Shown here: one piece after another, positions 35,123 to 47,800 of the stretch
Layout: every line of letters begins with the position of its first letter
Position numbering within the stretch: the first letter of the stretch is position 1
Source of the DNA: Neckera pumila
Taxonomy: Eukaryota; Streptophyta; Bryopsida; Hypnales; Neckeraceae
DNA: 64,000 nucleotides
Direction: 5' to 3'
NCBI GenBank assembly: GCA_963969595.1
Contig: OZ018409.1
Location: 43,785,282 to 43,849,281 of the forward strand
Program-made: the position numbers and the translations under genes
Notes under the pieces: generated by a model
What the model saw: the letters and a program-made list of their open reading frames with translations, nothing else
The model's database searches: none
Told to the model about the DNA's origin: nothing

Positions 35123-35855
35123 AGTGTGCCCTAAAAGCTATTGTCTTCTCCAAATCAATTGTATATTAGTTCTAGAATGGATATGCCAGGTGGTCCTTAA
35201 ATAGACTTCTTTAGCCATTGAGTGGATTGAGAATAAAATGCTATTTATTTCAAGAGCCAATTATTCTTCTTGGTTTCTCAATATTTCCTTACAAGTTGCA
35301 AGGGAACAAATTTTGTGAGCCATACGGTTACAAATAGGTGCCTATGACAAAAATCTTTGAAAATTCATAAATAATTCAATAATGATTGAAAACTAGGAAA
35401 TCACTTTTGTTACATCTTGCATCTATTTCTCTATGTCCAAAAAATGAGCTAAAATTCTTTATATCACGGAAGCCCATGAAAATGGCGGACCAGCCCTTAA
35501 CTCCAAAATGACCTGAGGACAAAATGTGTCCTCGACCAATTTTTGATGTTAAATAAAACCTTATCAAATTAATTTTTTTAGAAGTTTATATTTTTGAAAA
35601 ATTATTTTTGAAGTTTAGTTTTAGCTTCAAAAACTTGATTTTGAAAATGATTGATTACGAATTTTCTTGTTCAAAATTTTGCGCATGGGTGTCCATTGCA
35701 ATCTTGACTTTCTGTAGTGTTCATGGCTCTTGGGATTGAGATCAAATACACTAGATCTTTGAGAAACAATTACATTGAAAAAAATTCATTGAAAAAAATT
35801 GTAGAGTAGATTTTGAGAAGTCATAATTTAATTGGGGTTATGCATATTAGGCCCT

Positions 35856-36153
35856 TTAACCTCGTATTTTTTTGGTGACCAAATTTTTAGATTTGAAATG
35901 TGAAAAGAAGATTAAAAGACTTCAAATCACTTTCATAGTTTTAACACCCTCATGATCAAACATTATAATCTTTCAATCCGTAAGATACATTGTTCTGTTT
36001 TCTTTTCTAGTGTGATCTCTAAAATGTCTAGTTTGATTTTGTACATATACAATTCAGAAAGAATTGATACAACTTATAAAAAATTTGGATTGTTCTTCAA
36101 TTTAGAGCACATTCCTAAAAGCTCAGGAAATTCCAAGGTCGTTTTGGGGTTAA
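35856..36153. mobile_element. possible short TTAA-flanked element
   Basis: TTAA-CCTCGTATTTTTTTGG at the left and AGGTCGTTTTGGGG-TTAA at the right, body 290 bp. The ends are weaker matches to family A and the interior was not aligned to other copies. Confidence 0.45.
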
Positions 36154-37074
36154 AGTTTCACTTTTAAAGCAGACTATCTGTATGCTTTCACTTTGACCAC
36201 CCAGGAAACATCTTTACATTTTATTTTTACAAAATAGTTGACCAAACTGTATGTAGGTGGAAAATTCCCAGATTTCTTGTTCTTTTCTGAAACAGCCCTG
36301 CAAATGTAAAGAAATATGTGCAACCACAAAAGGAATTACAATGAGCATGTGCACTGACAAGTGACAACAATGGGCTATTCTAGCGTCGAGTAGGTAGAAA
36401 TTGAGAAATCTCAATGACAACTATTCACAAAGATTCAGTCTCTGCCTTTTGAAAGACTTTCTTATCTTCTTACACATCACGATCAAACGTATGCATGCTT
36501 TGAAATGTGGGACAACCGACATGATTATTGAGAACTCCGTGTTACATTGGCCATTTGATTATCAATTTTTGTCTGATGCAGTTTGACTTCAGACAAAGGT
36601 AAAGTTGCAAAGAAGAAAAATGAGAATGAACCCTCAACTCTACCATAGTTTGCAAGCCCTAACACTCAGTAAGGAATCGGAATCACAACTCACATCAGCA
36701 ACATATATTAGGAAGGGCAACTGTATGTTCACAGAAATTTACGAAGTCTCGAACAGTCGAAGCAAAGACACAATTGCAACGTACTAAGGTAGACTGGAAT
36801 TAGAAGGCTGGTCACCATGCCCAAATTCAATTACTCAAATGTCCTCTGGGTCAATATTCTAATCAAGTACAATTGGAGCTCAACCATCTCTTAGCTTCAA
36901 TTCACATAGTCTTGGTTTCGCAACCTAAGTCATAGCGTCCACGTTTGACTCCGTCACTCTATGAAGGTCCCTGGACGCAACACGCAACCCAACCTTCGTT
37001 GCTGGAGGTTTGGACAAGAACAAAGTAATCTATAAAAGACAAATCCTCCAATCTATGAACCCTAAACCCTGTGG
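36154..37074. other. intergenic
   Basis: No gene recognised. The small open frames at 36401-36586 and 36605-36787 lack any motif. Confidence 0.4.
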
Positions 37075-37361
37075 CCCAAAAAGCTCAGTTGTTCATCATA
37101 TGCCAGATTCCATGCTGCCAAGATAATGATGCTGAGGTGCCCAAAGTCTTGAGAGCTAGGACAAGCATGGATTTGTGTCCCAATGCCAACATACCGGAAA
37201 TGAGCATCTCGATCAGATTACTCCACCGGCCCTTCGGGACTTCAAGGATCTCGGCTTGGCGCTGGCACTTCTTCGTGTCGGACAGGAATTTCAATGCCAA
37301 ATGGGATGAATTAAAGACCAAGGAAGGTAATGCACTGGCCGTAATGAAATGAATGACGCGA
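37075..37361 (-). promoter_or_regulatory. conserved 3' region of GT34 copy 2 (likely 3' UTR)
   Basis: Read on the minus strand it aligns with the sequence after copy 1: TTGGTCTTTAATTCATCCCA, then TTCCTGTCCGACACGA, then ATCCTTGAAGTCCCGAAGGG. Identity appears lower than in exon 1. The 95-103 codon open frames here on both strands are noncoding shadows of this region. Confidence 0.55.
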
Positions 37362-39377
37362 CTACTCAGGTAAATCCAACTCATTCTCAAGCTCACTGAG
37401 CTTTAAAGGATCCTGACTAATATCCAGCTCGGACATTCCTTCCTCTGTGTCAACCTGGTCCAGCTCTTGCTTCAAAGTGGAGGAGTCAGCTTTCACCTGC
37501 TCACCTTGCAGTTGTATTACTCCCAGTGGATCCGCAGAGTCCTTGCGAATCTTCTGCGTCTTGAAGGAACCCAGAGCTGCGTGAGTGAACCCGTATCTCT
37601 CCAAAACCTGATTATCTGCAAAATTGAAGGCCCGCTCCATCTGCTTGAAGCACTCGTCGTTCTCGGGAGTGGTTCCGAGCTTGCAAGGCTTGCACCCCAC
37701 AAAGTGCGTGACGAACGGCCACCGCTCATCTCCATAGCCCGGGTGGTTCTTCGCCATCAGCTCCTCGTACGTGTACACCACGTACTTCCAGTATCCATGC
37801 AGTAGGAACTCCCACTCGATGTGCGTGAACGCTTTCCATTTGGGATCGCCATACAGGATGAGGTAGACAAGGGCCGACTGATCATCTGCTTCGAAAGGCG
37901 GTCGGTCAACAAGCTTGCGAGTCAGCAATTTCCCTGCACACACGCATGATGTGCCAGTGCACAGCGATTAGTCACCAATGACAATGTCAAATCTATGGCA
38001 ATGACTGGATTTGGCTCATTATAAATATGCTAAATATGCAGCGTAACCAGCCGCTGTATTCAGTATCAGCATGTTAAATTCAGTTTGGGACAAATCAGCT
38101 CAGTAGCAATGGCGTATTGAATTAGTACCAAATTCGTACGGCATTAACTCCTAAAATACGTTCCAAGTGAGGCATCCTTATTCAGAATAGCAAGATGCAA
38201 GATAAGATGCTTTCCTGGACTAATATCACCCTATTCACACAATTCAGGTTAAGACAAGGCCCTCAGAGACACAGAGGATATAGCGCTTCCAAAGACGACC
38301 TAACAAATGGAACTACTTCCAAGCATAGGGCCAGAAATGAACAGAGACAGCGCATTTCAGATGAACGAACCGAGGCCGTTTCTTCCATCATGTAAGGATC
38401 GCTAGCATACCTGCTTCGACTCTGGCGTCGCCTTCAGGACCGAAGGGGGCCAAGGCGCCCAGCAAGTCCAGAGACCATTGACAGTTCCTGATGAGGAAAC
38501 TGCCCGTGTTCAATCCAATCCAACGATGCTGCTCAAACAAAAGGTTGTGAAAACCGTGCACCACCAAGTTCACGTTGCCGTACTTCTCCATGGGCATCTC
38601 GAAGGTCATGTCCGTGAAAATGGCGTCGCTGTCCATCCACCAAACCCACTCGATGTCGGGATGGTTCAGCATCACCTTGCGAAGAAGGGGAAGCTTCGCC
38701 CAGAAAGAGGTCATCTCCTTCTCGAACGTCGCCATGTTGTAGAAAAACTCCAGACCGTGCAGGCGCGCGTAGTCCACGCGATTCTTCAAGAACTTCAGGT
38801 GGTAGAAGTCGCCCAACGGGTTGGCGCAAGGGCCAGGTTGCGAGCCGGACACCAGCAGCGTCTTGGGCTCGCCACCCACCGTGGTGTTCCGACCCGGGTT
38901 GCGCGCGTTCCACGTCGCGCGCTGCGCGTCCCAGTCTGTGATCTTGGGGCCCAGAGTGTAGGGCGTGCTGGGGTCCCACTCCTCCTCCTCCACGAACTTG
39001 CTGGCGGTGACTTCGTCGGGGATGGCTTCCTCCACTTGCGAAAGCACGCGCGCATGCTGCGACATGATGATCTGCTGCCGAACATCGGCTGTCGTTAGCG
39101 CGGGGGCGCTGCCTCCAAACAACAGCCCGCCGGGACCCAGCGTGCCGCGCAGTACGAGAATCGTGATGAAGCCGCACAGGATGGTGATCTTGAACGTGTT
39201 CATGGTCTTCATCACCTTGCGTCCCTTGGGCGTCGCCAGGAAGCGCGAAGGGTGGTACGTGTGGAGCGCCGCCTTCATCTGATCCTGCGACAATTGCCGC
39301 AACATCGGATTCTCTTGTATCTGACGAAACATCGGGTTCTCTTGTATCTGGCGAAACATCGTCGTGGTGGGTGACAT
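37362..39377 (-). CDS. GT34 glycosyltransferase, xyloglucan 6-xylosyltransferase-like, copy 2
   Basis: Minus-strand exons 38411-39359 (or to 39377) and 37362-37933 flank a 477-bp GT-AG intron (GTATGC donor, GTGCAG acceptor) in the same phase as copy 1. From the shared start at 39359 the protein is 506 residues. Here an in-frame ATG at 39377 would add M-S-P-T-T-T; copy 1 has ACT at that codon followed by a stop, so the start at 39359 is the common one. All family marks are kept: the membrane segment, D-S-D at 243-245, F-E-A-D-D-Q-S-A, H-G-Y-W and the G-D-E-R-W to G-C-K-P-C block. Exon 1 differs from copy 1 at only about half a dozen bases (for example R to H and D to G changes), whereas the tail after residue 447 has substitutions and indels before the common D-L-P-E end. 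Role as for copy 1: Golgi transfer of xylose to a glucan backbone, acceptor inferred. It is convergent with copy 1 across 24.4 kb. Confidence 0.9.
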
Positions 39378-39860
39378 TCCCTCACGAAGCTCAAATTCGC
39401 GAAACAGAGTGCATCGCAACCACGTACCAAAGGCCGGCTGCCTTAAACCCCAGAGCAGTCAACCCTGCATCGTTTCTTCCTCCCCACAATCCAGCGCACC
39501 ACGCCACTCGACAGCCAATATGCAACTATATACCAGCAGCTCTATCTGAACTAATCAAGTTTCTGAATCCCCCACAGCTACTGCATCAATTGTTGCTCCC
39601 CACCGCGCGCGCGCCGGCCAGGTACCACGCCACTCTGCAATGTGCAGCAATACACCAACACGCACCAATCAGGTAAGCTCGGTTTCTTTCCCACTCCGCA
39701 CCCCGCCCTGACAACGTCACCATCAACAACGTACGACCGAGAAGTACATTCAGACCCGAGCTCGCTCACAATTAAGCTAGAAACAGATCCCTCGATCGAT
39801 CACCACCCAGTACCTCTCCACGCTCGATCAATCCTTGAATCACACACAATACATTAAACC
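39378..39860 (-). promoter_or_regulatory. conserved promoter-proximal/5' leader of GT34 copy 2
   Basis: Counterpart of 10490-11011. It includes the same 8-codon uORF (39391-39414 on the minus strand, M-H-S-V-S-R-I stop). Conserved blocks alternate with indels, and a CG-rich CGCGCGCGC tract at 39604-39613 is shared. Sequence upstream of about 39860 shows no match to copy 1. Confidence 0.62.
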
Positions 39861-41078
39861 CAACGATCACATCCGCCCCAATCTCCCAAACTGCCGCTCC
39901 GTAACATGCAGCATCCCGAAGCCAAATAACGCATCTACTAGTTCCGAAATCCTAGCCTGCAACTCAACATGCCATGCAGCAGCAACACTAGTAGCCCCCC
40001 TTACGCGCGAGAAAATCTGGAATGCCCCTGAAAACTAGCTAGCTGGTCCCCATCTAGCGTTTGTGAGAAGACGCGCCTTAATTCGTCTGTGACTGTGATG
40101 GGTCCAAAGGAACATGCTTCCTTACAGCTAGCGAAGATGACTTCCAGTAAGTTCAGTTCAGTTCAGTTCGTGGAATGATCGAGCAGTTCGATCGATTCGT
40201 ACCCAATTGCAAAATGTATGAGGATCCTGTCACGCAGGTAAATAATTCACAGATAAAGCGCGGCTGCCACCAGGGGACAGACAGGGACGGGACGGGACTG
40301 CCATGACAGATGGAGGAGCGCGCGTCAGGCGTAATGGTACAGACTCACCACTTATTAAAACTCGTGAATGATGATCCATGGGCGGGACGGACGGATGGAC
40401 GGACACGGACCTGCAGGAGCGAAGTCTGCGAACTCAGCGAACTCAGAGGGGTCGGTGCAAAATGATTCGGAATGGGAGATTTCAATTAAAATTGGGTGGG
40501 GGAGAATAAAATTAAATAAGCTATCAATGGGAGACTGACTGCGAAAATGAATGGACTTTCAAAAGGATTAAGCTTAGATGGAGAAATTTGGCATCATTCT
40601 CACTATCCCCTGAAAAGAGAGGAACACTTCCTGCTCAATTAATTAGCCCCCCCCTCCCCCAAAAAATTAATAGCCATTGATCGTTTTTGAAAAAAAAATA
40701 AAAACACCCCCTTCCCTGCCGTTGATCCTGATACGAATATTATGATACCGTATGTATATCGTATAGATACGGATACGGAAAACGGATACAGATTATCCCA
40801 TATCAATTGTCAAACAACTTCGTTTTCAAAAATACAAGACTAAGGGGGGTATTGAGATTTTGAGATTTTCCGATCAAATATTTTTCAAACCCCCCCCAAA
40901 AAAATAAAATGAGGGCTTTTGAAAAAATAATTTGATCTGGAACTTGTTCCTTACTATCTGTTCAAATTTGGCATCATTTTCACTAACAACATTGTTTTGG
41001 GGGAAAAAGAAGACTTGAAAGTTTCATTGGTAAACGGGTAAGGTAGACATTCCAGCTTATTACCACCATGACTTGGAA
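39861..41078. other. intergenic upstream of GT34 copy 2
   Basis: Contains short tandem runs: GTTCA units at 40150-40168 and GGAC units near 40386-40410. A GATACGGATACGG-like repeat lies at 40774-40790. Candidate distal promoter DNA; no gene seen. Confidence 0.4.
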
Positions 41079-41340
41079 CATTAGGGGAGATTGGGGGCCT
41101 CTAGAGGGCCGTTTCAGGCTTGTTTCCTACTCTGGCTCGACTCTGTGAACAGTGGTACAGGTTGTCAGATTTTTTTTTTCAAAATATCATTTTAAGCAAA
41201 AAAAAATCATTTATTTTTATTTTTTTGAAAATGATGTGGCACTATCTCAACCACATCGGCCAGTAGTTTTAGTGCGTTCCCACAGTTTGGAAACGCAGGA
41301 TAACTCGCAGTCTTCCAATGGCCCCAAATCTCCCCTAATG
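41079..41340. mobile_element. CATTAG-ended MITE (family B, copy 1, uninterrupted)
   Basis: The left end CATTAGGGGAGATTGGGGGC and the right end GCCCCAAATCTCCCCTAATG form about 22-bp inverted repeats that include one more flanking base on each side (A and T). The body is 262 bp with a T-rich centre. Blocks GATGTGGCACTATCTC and GCGTTCCCACAGTTTGGAAA define the family. It serves as the uninterrupted reference for copies 3 and 4. Confidence 0.87.
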
Positions 41341-41614
41341 TCTAAGTATCTTCAAGGGGCCAATTCCAAGAGGGGCGAGCACATATATTTAGAGATGTGG
41401 GCTTGTTTTGTGAATCAAATCCAAGTAGAATTATACTTTTCCGATTAAAATTGTAATTTCTATAAAATTTTGAAATGCTCTGTCCTGAAATTACAAAACC
41501 GCCCATAGATCGGGGTCAAAAACATCCCAGAAACAACTCATTACCGCCTTAACATGTATCTATTGGCATTTAAGTTCCCACTAATGAAGGATTGACACTG
41601 TACCCCTTTTGGCA

Positions 41615-42546
41615 CTAACCCCTAAAGTTTGATGACTATATTTTCACCAAAAAAACTCAAAAATTGCCATTTTTAATACAAGTATCAAATTTTTGAAAAA
41701 AACTTTTTTTTTGGCACATGTAACCATAGGGGCTTGCAGCACACTAACTTGAGAACATGCAAAAAAATTTCAAAAATTTTCACCGTGTAGATTGAAAGAT
41801 ATGAACATTAGAAATCATAGAATTACTTTTTTTGGGCCCTGCAAAAAATCGGGCAGCTGCACTTCACAAACTTGCTTTTCTATGAAAAAACGTTCAAAAT
41901 GGTGGTGCTTCTTTGGATTCATTTTCCTAGCCAAGTTGGCTACATGCTTGAAAATCTTCACATCATTTGGAATTGTACAATATAAAGGAAAAAATAGTAA
42001 GTAGAAAAAAGTAGAGAATGTTTCAAAATACTAAATTATTAAGAGTTTAATTATGGAATTGAAAAATGCCAATCCCAATGGTTGCAATGTTATAATGAAC
42101 AATTCACATACTACACCGTATAATTTTATATTTTTCAAAAGGTATTGAAAATTGAGTAATATAAAGGATTCAAAGTTTCTTTTGGAGTAGAGGACCCATT
42201 AAGCCTGCAAACAAAAAATCCTCATAACTTTTGAATCATTGATAAAAATGGAATGATTCAAAACTTTCCATGTATACATAACTCTTGAAAACCAATTTCA
42301 AATTTTTGTTTATGAAAAATGTGATTTTTTTTTAATCTGCCCAAACTACCCGTCTAAAAAAATTAACATATTAAGCCATAACTTTTGACTCATATTTTCA
42401 AATGTCATAAAATTTCGTTCACATAAAAGATATTCCTCATCCACATCTTCTATTAAAGTTTGGGCCTAAAATATGCAAATCTCTAGTCACACATACGTGC
42501 CTAAAATTTCTATGTTGCCAAAAAATGCATGCTGGTCCTTTAGAGG
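41615..42546 (+). mobile_element. family A element with decayed flanks
   Basis: Starts CTAA-CCCCTAAAGTTTGATG and ends TGGTCCTTTAGAGG. TTAA has mutated to CTAA at the left and is absent at the right. The interior fully matches copies at 43.1 and 60.9 kb (GGGCAGCTGCACTTCACAA, CCAATCCCAATGGTTGCAAT). An old copy. Confidence 0.8.
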
Positions 42547-42795
42547 ACAATGCACTAAACTTGTCAGAAAATGAACGGATTTGGACTTTGTAGTGACCGG
42601 AATTGGGGCCAAAAGTAGGGAAACGGAATTGCAAAGTGAATGGTGATGGGCTAGTCTACCTTAGTAGGAAGAGGTATTGTTGACACTAGTAAAAAAGGTA
42701 GGAAGTCCATAAAACGCTTCGGCTCTAAAATTGTCCATCTCCTCAAGTGTTCATTGTTTTACATTGCAATTGGGTTTTTTTCCCAATTCCACTAG

Positions 42796-42985
42796 TTAAC
42801 CCCTAAAGGACCAACATGTGTTTTTTGGCAACATAGAAATTTTGGGCAGGTACGTGTGGCTAGAGATTTGCATATTTTTGGCTGAAATTTTAAGAAAAGG
42901 TGGAGATGAGGAATATCTTTCATAAGCACAAAATTTCATGACATTTGGAAATATGAGACAAAAGTTATTGCATGATATGTAGTTT
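42796..42985 (-). mobile_element. truncated family A element (one end only)
   Basis: TTAA-CCCCTAAAGGACCAACATG and the following 180 bp match the right end of full copies in reverse orientation. The match stops near 42985 and unrelated sequence follows. Confidence 0.75.
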
Positions 42986-43101
42986 GTTTCTCAACTCAAA
43001 AGATTTCTGAGCACTCGGGGGTTCAATCCTAATTTTTCTATTTACAATAACAAAAAATCATTGTACAATGTACTCAAGACACCATTAAATGCATAGTATT
43101 C

Positions 43102-44026
43102 TTAACCCCTAAAATTCCATAACTATATTTGCACTGAAAATGCTCAAAAATTGTCATTTTTAATACAAGTACAAAAATTTTGAAAGGAAACTTTTTTGAC
43201 AAATGTAACCATAGGATCTTGTAGTACACTGACTTGAGAACATGTGATAAAAATTTCAGAAATTTCCACCACGTGGATTGCAAGATATAAGCATTCAAAA
43301 TGCACGGAAATCATTTTTTTGGCCCTACAAAAAACAAGGCAGCTGCACTTCATAAGCTCAATTTTCTATGAAAATGTCCAAAATGGTGGTGCTTCTTTGA
43401 ATTCATTTTCCTAGACAAGTTAGACACATGCTTGAAAAATTTCAGATCATTTGGAATTGTTCAACATATAGGAAACAAATAGTAAGTAGGCAGTAATAGA
43501 GAATGATTTGAAATACTAAATTGTCAAGAATTTATTTATAGAATTAAAAAATGTCAATCCCAATGGTAGCAATGTTGTAATAAACAATCTATATCCTATG
43601 GTTTTATTTTTTTCAAAAAAATTGAAAATTAAGTAAGATACAGGACTTCAAAGTTTATTTTAGAGTAAAAAGTTCATAATTGCCCGCAAACAAAAAATCC
43701 TCATTACTTTTGACTCATTGATCAAAATGGAATGACTGAAAGCTTTCCACATATATATAACTCTAGAAAACCAATTCAAATTTTTATTTTTGAAAAAAGT
43801 AATTTTTTTATCTGCCCGGATTGCCCATTTATAAAAAAGGTAACATATTAGGCCATAACTTTTTATTCATATTTCCAAATGTTATGAATTTGGTGCATAT
43901 GAAAGATATTCCTTGTTCCCACCTTCTATTAAAATTTGGGCCAAAAATATAGAAATCTCCAGTCACATGTACCTGCTCAAAATTGCTATGTAGCCAAAAG
44001 ACGCATGTTGGTCCTATAGGGGTTAA
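43102..44026 (+). mobile_element. TTAA-flanked nonautonomous element, family A
   Basis: TTAA, a 917-bp body from CCCCTAAAATTCCATAAC to TTGGTCCTATAGGGG, TTAA. It has the full set of family blocks. It lies about 865 bp upstream of the HEAT-repeat gene. Confidence 0.88.
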
Positions 44027-44890
44027 CCTTGAAAAGATAGGCCTATGACCATAGAAATGAACTTCAACACCCTTTCACCCTTTATACCAGATTTTTTCCA
44101 TTTTGAGCTGCTACTTATTCTTCCTCAGCGTTCTTCTAGAGTTAAACCTATAACACTGCAGACACTAAGTATCCAATGAATGACATAGAAGCTTTGCATG
44201 TAAGACAAAAGTGCGATTGTTCATCCTTGAAATTTCGTGCAAAAACGGGAGACCTTCTACAATAGCTTGTCCTCGAATGACTGCTTTCGGTTTTCTTAAA
44301 GTAGATAACGCACACTATATCAAAAAGGATGATTTCCGCGGAGACCGCCCGTCCTTACAGGGTTAAGTAGTACAGTAAGTAACCGACCCTCTCACTTCTC
44401 AATATTCATCCACTCCACATTCATCCACATCCACCCTAAACACCAAGGATAGCCCAACACCACGGTCCACGCTCAAAACGCCGCGCAGTACAAAACCTTG
44501 TGAACACGTTTCAAACTGCATCAGCATCATCGCGATAGCTTCACTACAAGCCCCAACAGGTGCAACTTCCATCATCAAAACAATCTGAAACCATCACTTC
44601 ATCAATTGCAGGATCTTTGCTTTGCATCCCGCAGGTCTTTGTCTCTCAATCAGACCAACCACCAATTGCTTGCTGTAGTCGTATTAGGGTTGTTGGGGGT
44701 TCTTCAAACTCATGTTGCTCGTTGGGCGTTTGGTCTAATTAAGTCGAGGGTATTGTAAGCTGCATTGCAGTGGATTGGATTGTTTTGATTGGAGACCCTG
44801 GAGGTGATTGCCTGGATTGCTGATTGTCTGGATTAGTGACCAGGGTTTTGGGTTTCTGAGAATTCGTGTGGAGCTCAATTGTGTGAAGTG
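44027..44890 (+). promoter_or_regulatory. upstream region of the HEAT-repeat gene
   Basis: Sequence after the TTAA element becomes richer in C up to the start codon, with CATCCAC-type pyrimidine-rich repeats at 44406-44440. The transcription start and TATA box were not assigned. The short open frame at 44560-44742 is probably leader sequence. Confidence 0.35.
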
Positions 44891-47800
44891 ATGGAGATGG
44901 AGGAGGCGATGGGGAAGCTCACGGATCGGATGCAGATCAAGCGAGAGCATGGCGTCACGCTCTTGCAGACGCTGCTAAGTACTGCGGGTACTTCTATTTA
45001 TAATCTCAAATTTCCCTCTGTTTCATCTCGAATTTCCTCTGTTCTGTACCATCGTGTCGTTCTTGTATGCAAGTGGATTTCGAGGAATTCCTGATTTCTA
45101 CGTAGTGAGTACCTTGTATTTCGTATGAATGTCTAAAGTAGGCGAATGATATGTGGAAGTTGACTCCAGAACCTTCTCAAAGGCAAGAGTTGTGGACCGT
45201 AGTCACAGAACGGGTGAAATTGCTAATCAATGCTCAGCAATGGGAAAGCCGCCATGGTGGCTTCGCTGCATCCAAGGTGTTGTCCTCGATCCATACGATG
45301 AACCTTAGATCATGAGGGCAATAATTTGTGCTAAACTTATAACTTTATGTGTGCTGGACTTCATAGTTCTAAAATGACCAAATTGGGCCTCATGTTTTTT
45401 TTTGGCATTGTTGAGTGGGTCATTTTGGGACTTTCTTTTTTTCAATTGGTATGTTTTTTTTTTGTCCAATACATACAATGTTAACTGGTCCTGGTGATAT
45501 AAAATTTGGGCCCTATCCGAACTATATTTTTCTCAGTATGCTCAACCATTTTGGTCATTCTAGAACTATGAAATTTCGATCTTGTAGTTGTAAATAAAGC
45601 AATCAATAGTGCCGTTTTTTGTGATATGAAGATCATTTGTTGATATCATTTCTTTCACGACCATTGTATACGAGGCGGTTTTTGTAGTCCGTACGAGTTT
45701 TTTACAAGGAATAGCATAGATCTTTTTAGGGTTTAAGAGAAAGCCTCGATTCTGAGATTTTTCTTGAGGTTAATTTCACTCTGATGTATTTTCTGCTTGG
45801 GTCGTTCAGATACTCGTATTGGGTGATCAGCAAAGCACGTTTGCAGATGAACTTCTGCCATTAGTCGCTCTTCATCTCGAAGATTCGGAGCCTGGAGTTC
45901 GGTGAGTTGAATTCCAAGGCACATTGCAGGTTTTGAATTGATATGCTTACAGCCTGTAGAACATCATCGTAATGTTCACTGGTGGTACACTCGTTTTGAT
46001 AGTAACATAGACAGATCTGTCGCGTGTTATCCGGATTATTTTCCCGACCATGACTTTGTTAACTTAGTCAACGAGGATTCGTATCCACTCCATCTGCGTT
46101 CAAAATCGACATGTACCGACGTGATGATTGAGGACAGTTCTCTAATCCAGATGTGTGGCTGTGTAATAAACAGATTAGCGGTCGGAGAGTGTCTATTTGC
46201 TTTGGGGAAAGTGCAGGGGATCCCTGTTTATACTAGTATCAAAGAGTACGTGTTCTTATTTCCCAAAGAGAACCACCCTCTGCCTGCTTTTCTGTTGTCT
46301 GGTGCAGGTTTATGATTCTTCAAACTAAGGCTTATGATATCGAACTGAAGAGGCGACATGTTGAAAGAGTTGTGTCATTCGTTATCTTGCATGATTCTTC
46401 ATGAATTCTGAAGTAGAATTTTCTCCTGAGGAGCTTTTTACTTTCCCCGATGTGTTGGGAGTTGTCAATGGGATTCATGAAGCCTTTGTAAGGTAACTAC
46501 TCTAACGAGTTGTTGGTCGTCTTTATTGGAACTGACAGCCGTCTACTTTTGAGTATTCAAAATGGTTTTGGTGGTGAATTAGTCAGTGGTGATGAAAGCG
46601 ACCAAGATGGTCTTGAAGAGAGCCCTGTGAAGAAGAAAGCCCCTGCACACCAATTTAATCGGGTAGTAGCAAATTTTTCGAATCCTCTCTCTTTATATCA
46701 TGATTGAACTCGACCAAGGTGGGTGACGGGGTTTAATTTCTCGGCAGTTATCCACAATTCTGGCAGACTCATGTTTCTAGATTCTGTAAGTCAGAATTAT
46801 TAGTTTTATGTATGTTTATTGAGATTATTTCGTGGTTGAAAATGCAGAATGCTGCAATGGGGGGCAGATTCTTGGAAACCTCCATTAAAGCCCTCCAGAG
46901 ATTAATGGAGGGATGTGGGGAGAGTTTTCATGACCACGTGACATCCCAACTTTGGCAGCTGTTGTTGAAGGCTTTATCCCACACAAATCGTTTTGTGCGA
47001 GAAACTGGCTTCCTATGTGTTAATACTCTCTGCCAGCTCTCTCCCCTGGAGGTCTTGAGAGAGTACGTTTTCGTTACTCCGTCTGCTCCCTTGTGAGGCT
47101 CCTTTGTTATTTGTTTCCCTGGACGAGAGGGTGATTCTACACAGTTGTTGGACTTGGATAGGATATTCCTGGCATGGACTCAACTGTATGTTTGACCAAA
47201 TACATATGAACAGATTGACTGTATTTTTATTGTAAGTATTGTAACTTTTTAAGAACAGCACCTGACTGATAGAACTGATTGTGAAGCGCAGCAACGGTGG
47301 ATTGATAGCCTCGTACTTGGCGCTTGGGCTAAGTGATAACTGGAGCCAAGTGCGGTACGGTATGTAGTATCCTGTGCCATACCTTACTATTCTCAATACT
47401 GTGTGGAATGCTTTGAAGTACTCTGTTGCGCTTCAAGTTGTAACTGTTGGATCTAGCACTGGATGCTTTACTTCGTTTTCATGCTCTGTACTTTTAAAGC
47501 AAAGGACACCATACGTTGGACAACAAAAGACCGATACTGGAAGTATGGAAGTCGGAACAGAATTTGGAGCAGTTCAGTCTCTAAAGTTGGACCGAAGAGC
47601 ATTTAGTCATGGAGAACAAATTCAGACGTTCGTTTTTCTGCTATCTGTGCAGCGGCATCCATATCAACACGAACTTTTTTACGAAGGACATCGGAGTTCA
47701 AGTCTGACTATTTTCCCAAAGTATTGCCTGCCATGTATGTTCATCTACTACGTACCTTATGTCGGCTCTGATGAACAAGCCGGCATAAGTTTTCTGCAAT

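Noticed and set aside
37071..37396. Open frames of 93 and 103 codons on opposite strands next to GT34 copy 2
   Set aside because: The region matches the 3' flank of copy 1, where these frames are not kept, so it is most likely 3' UTR.
45415..45597. Open frame within intron 2 of the HEAT-repeat gene
   Set aside because: It lies inside a MITE with inverted ends and has no protein motif.
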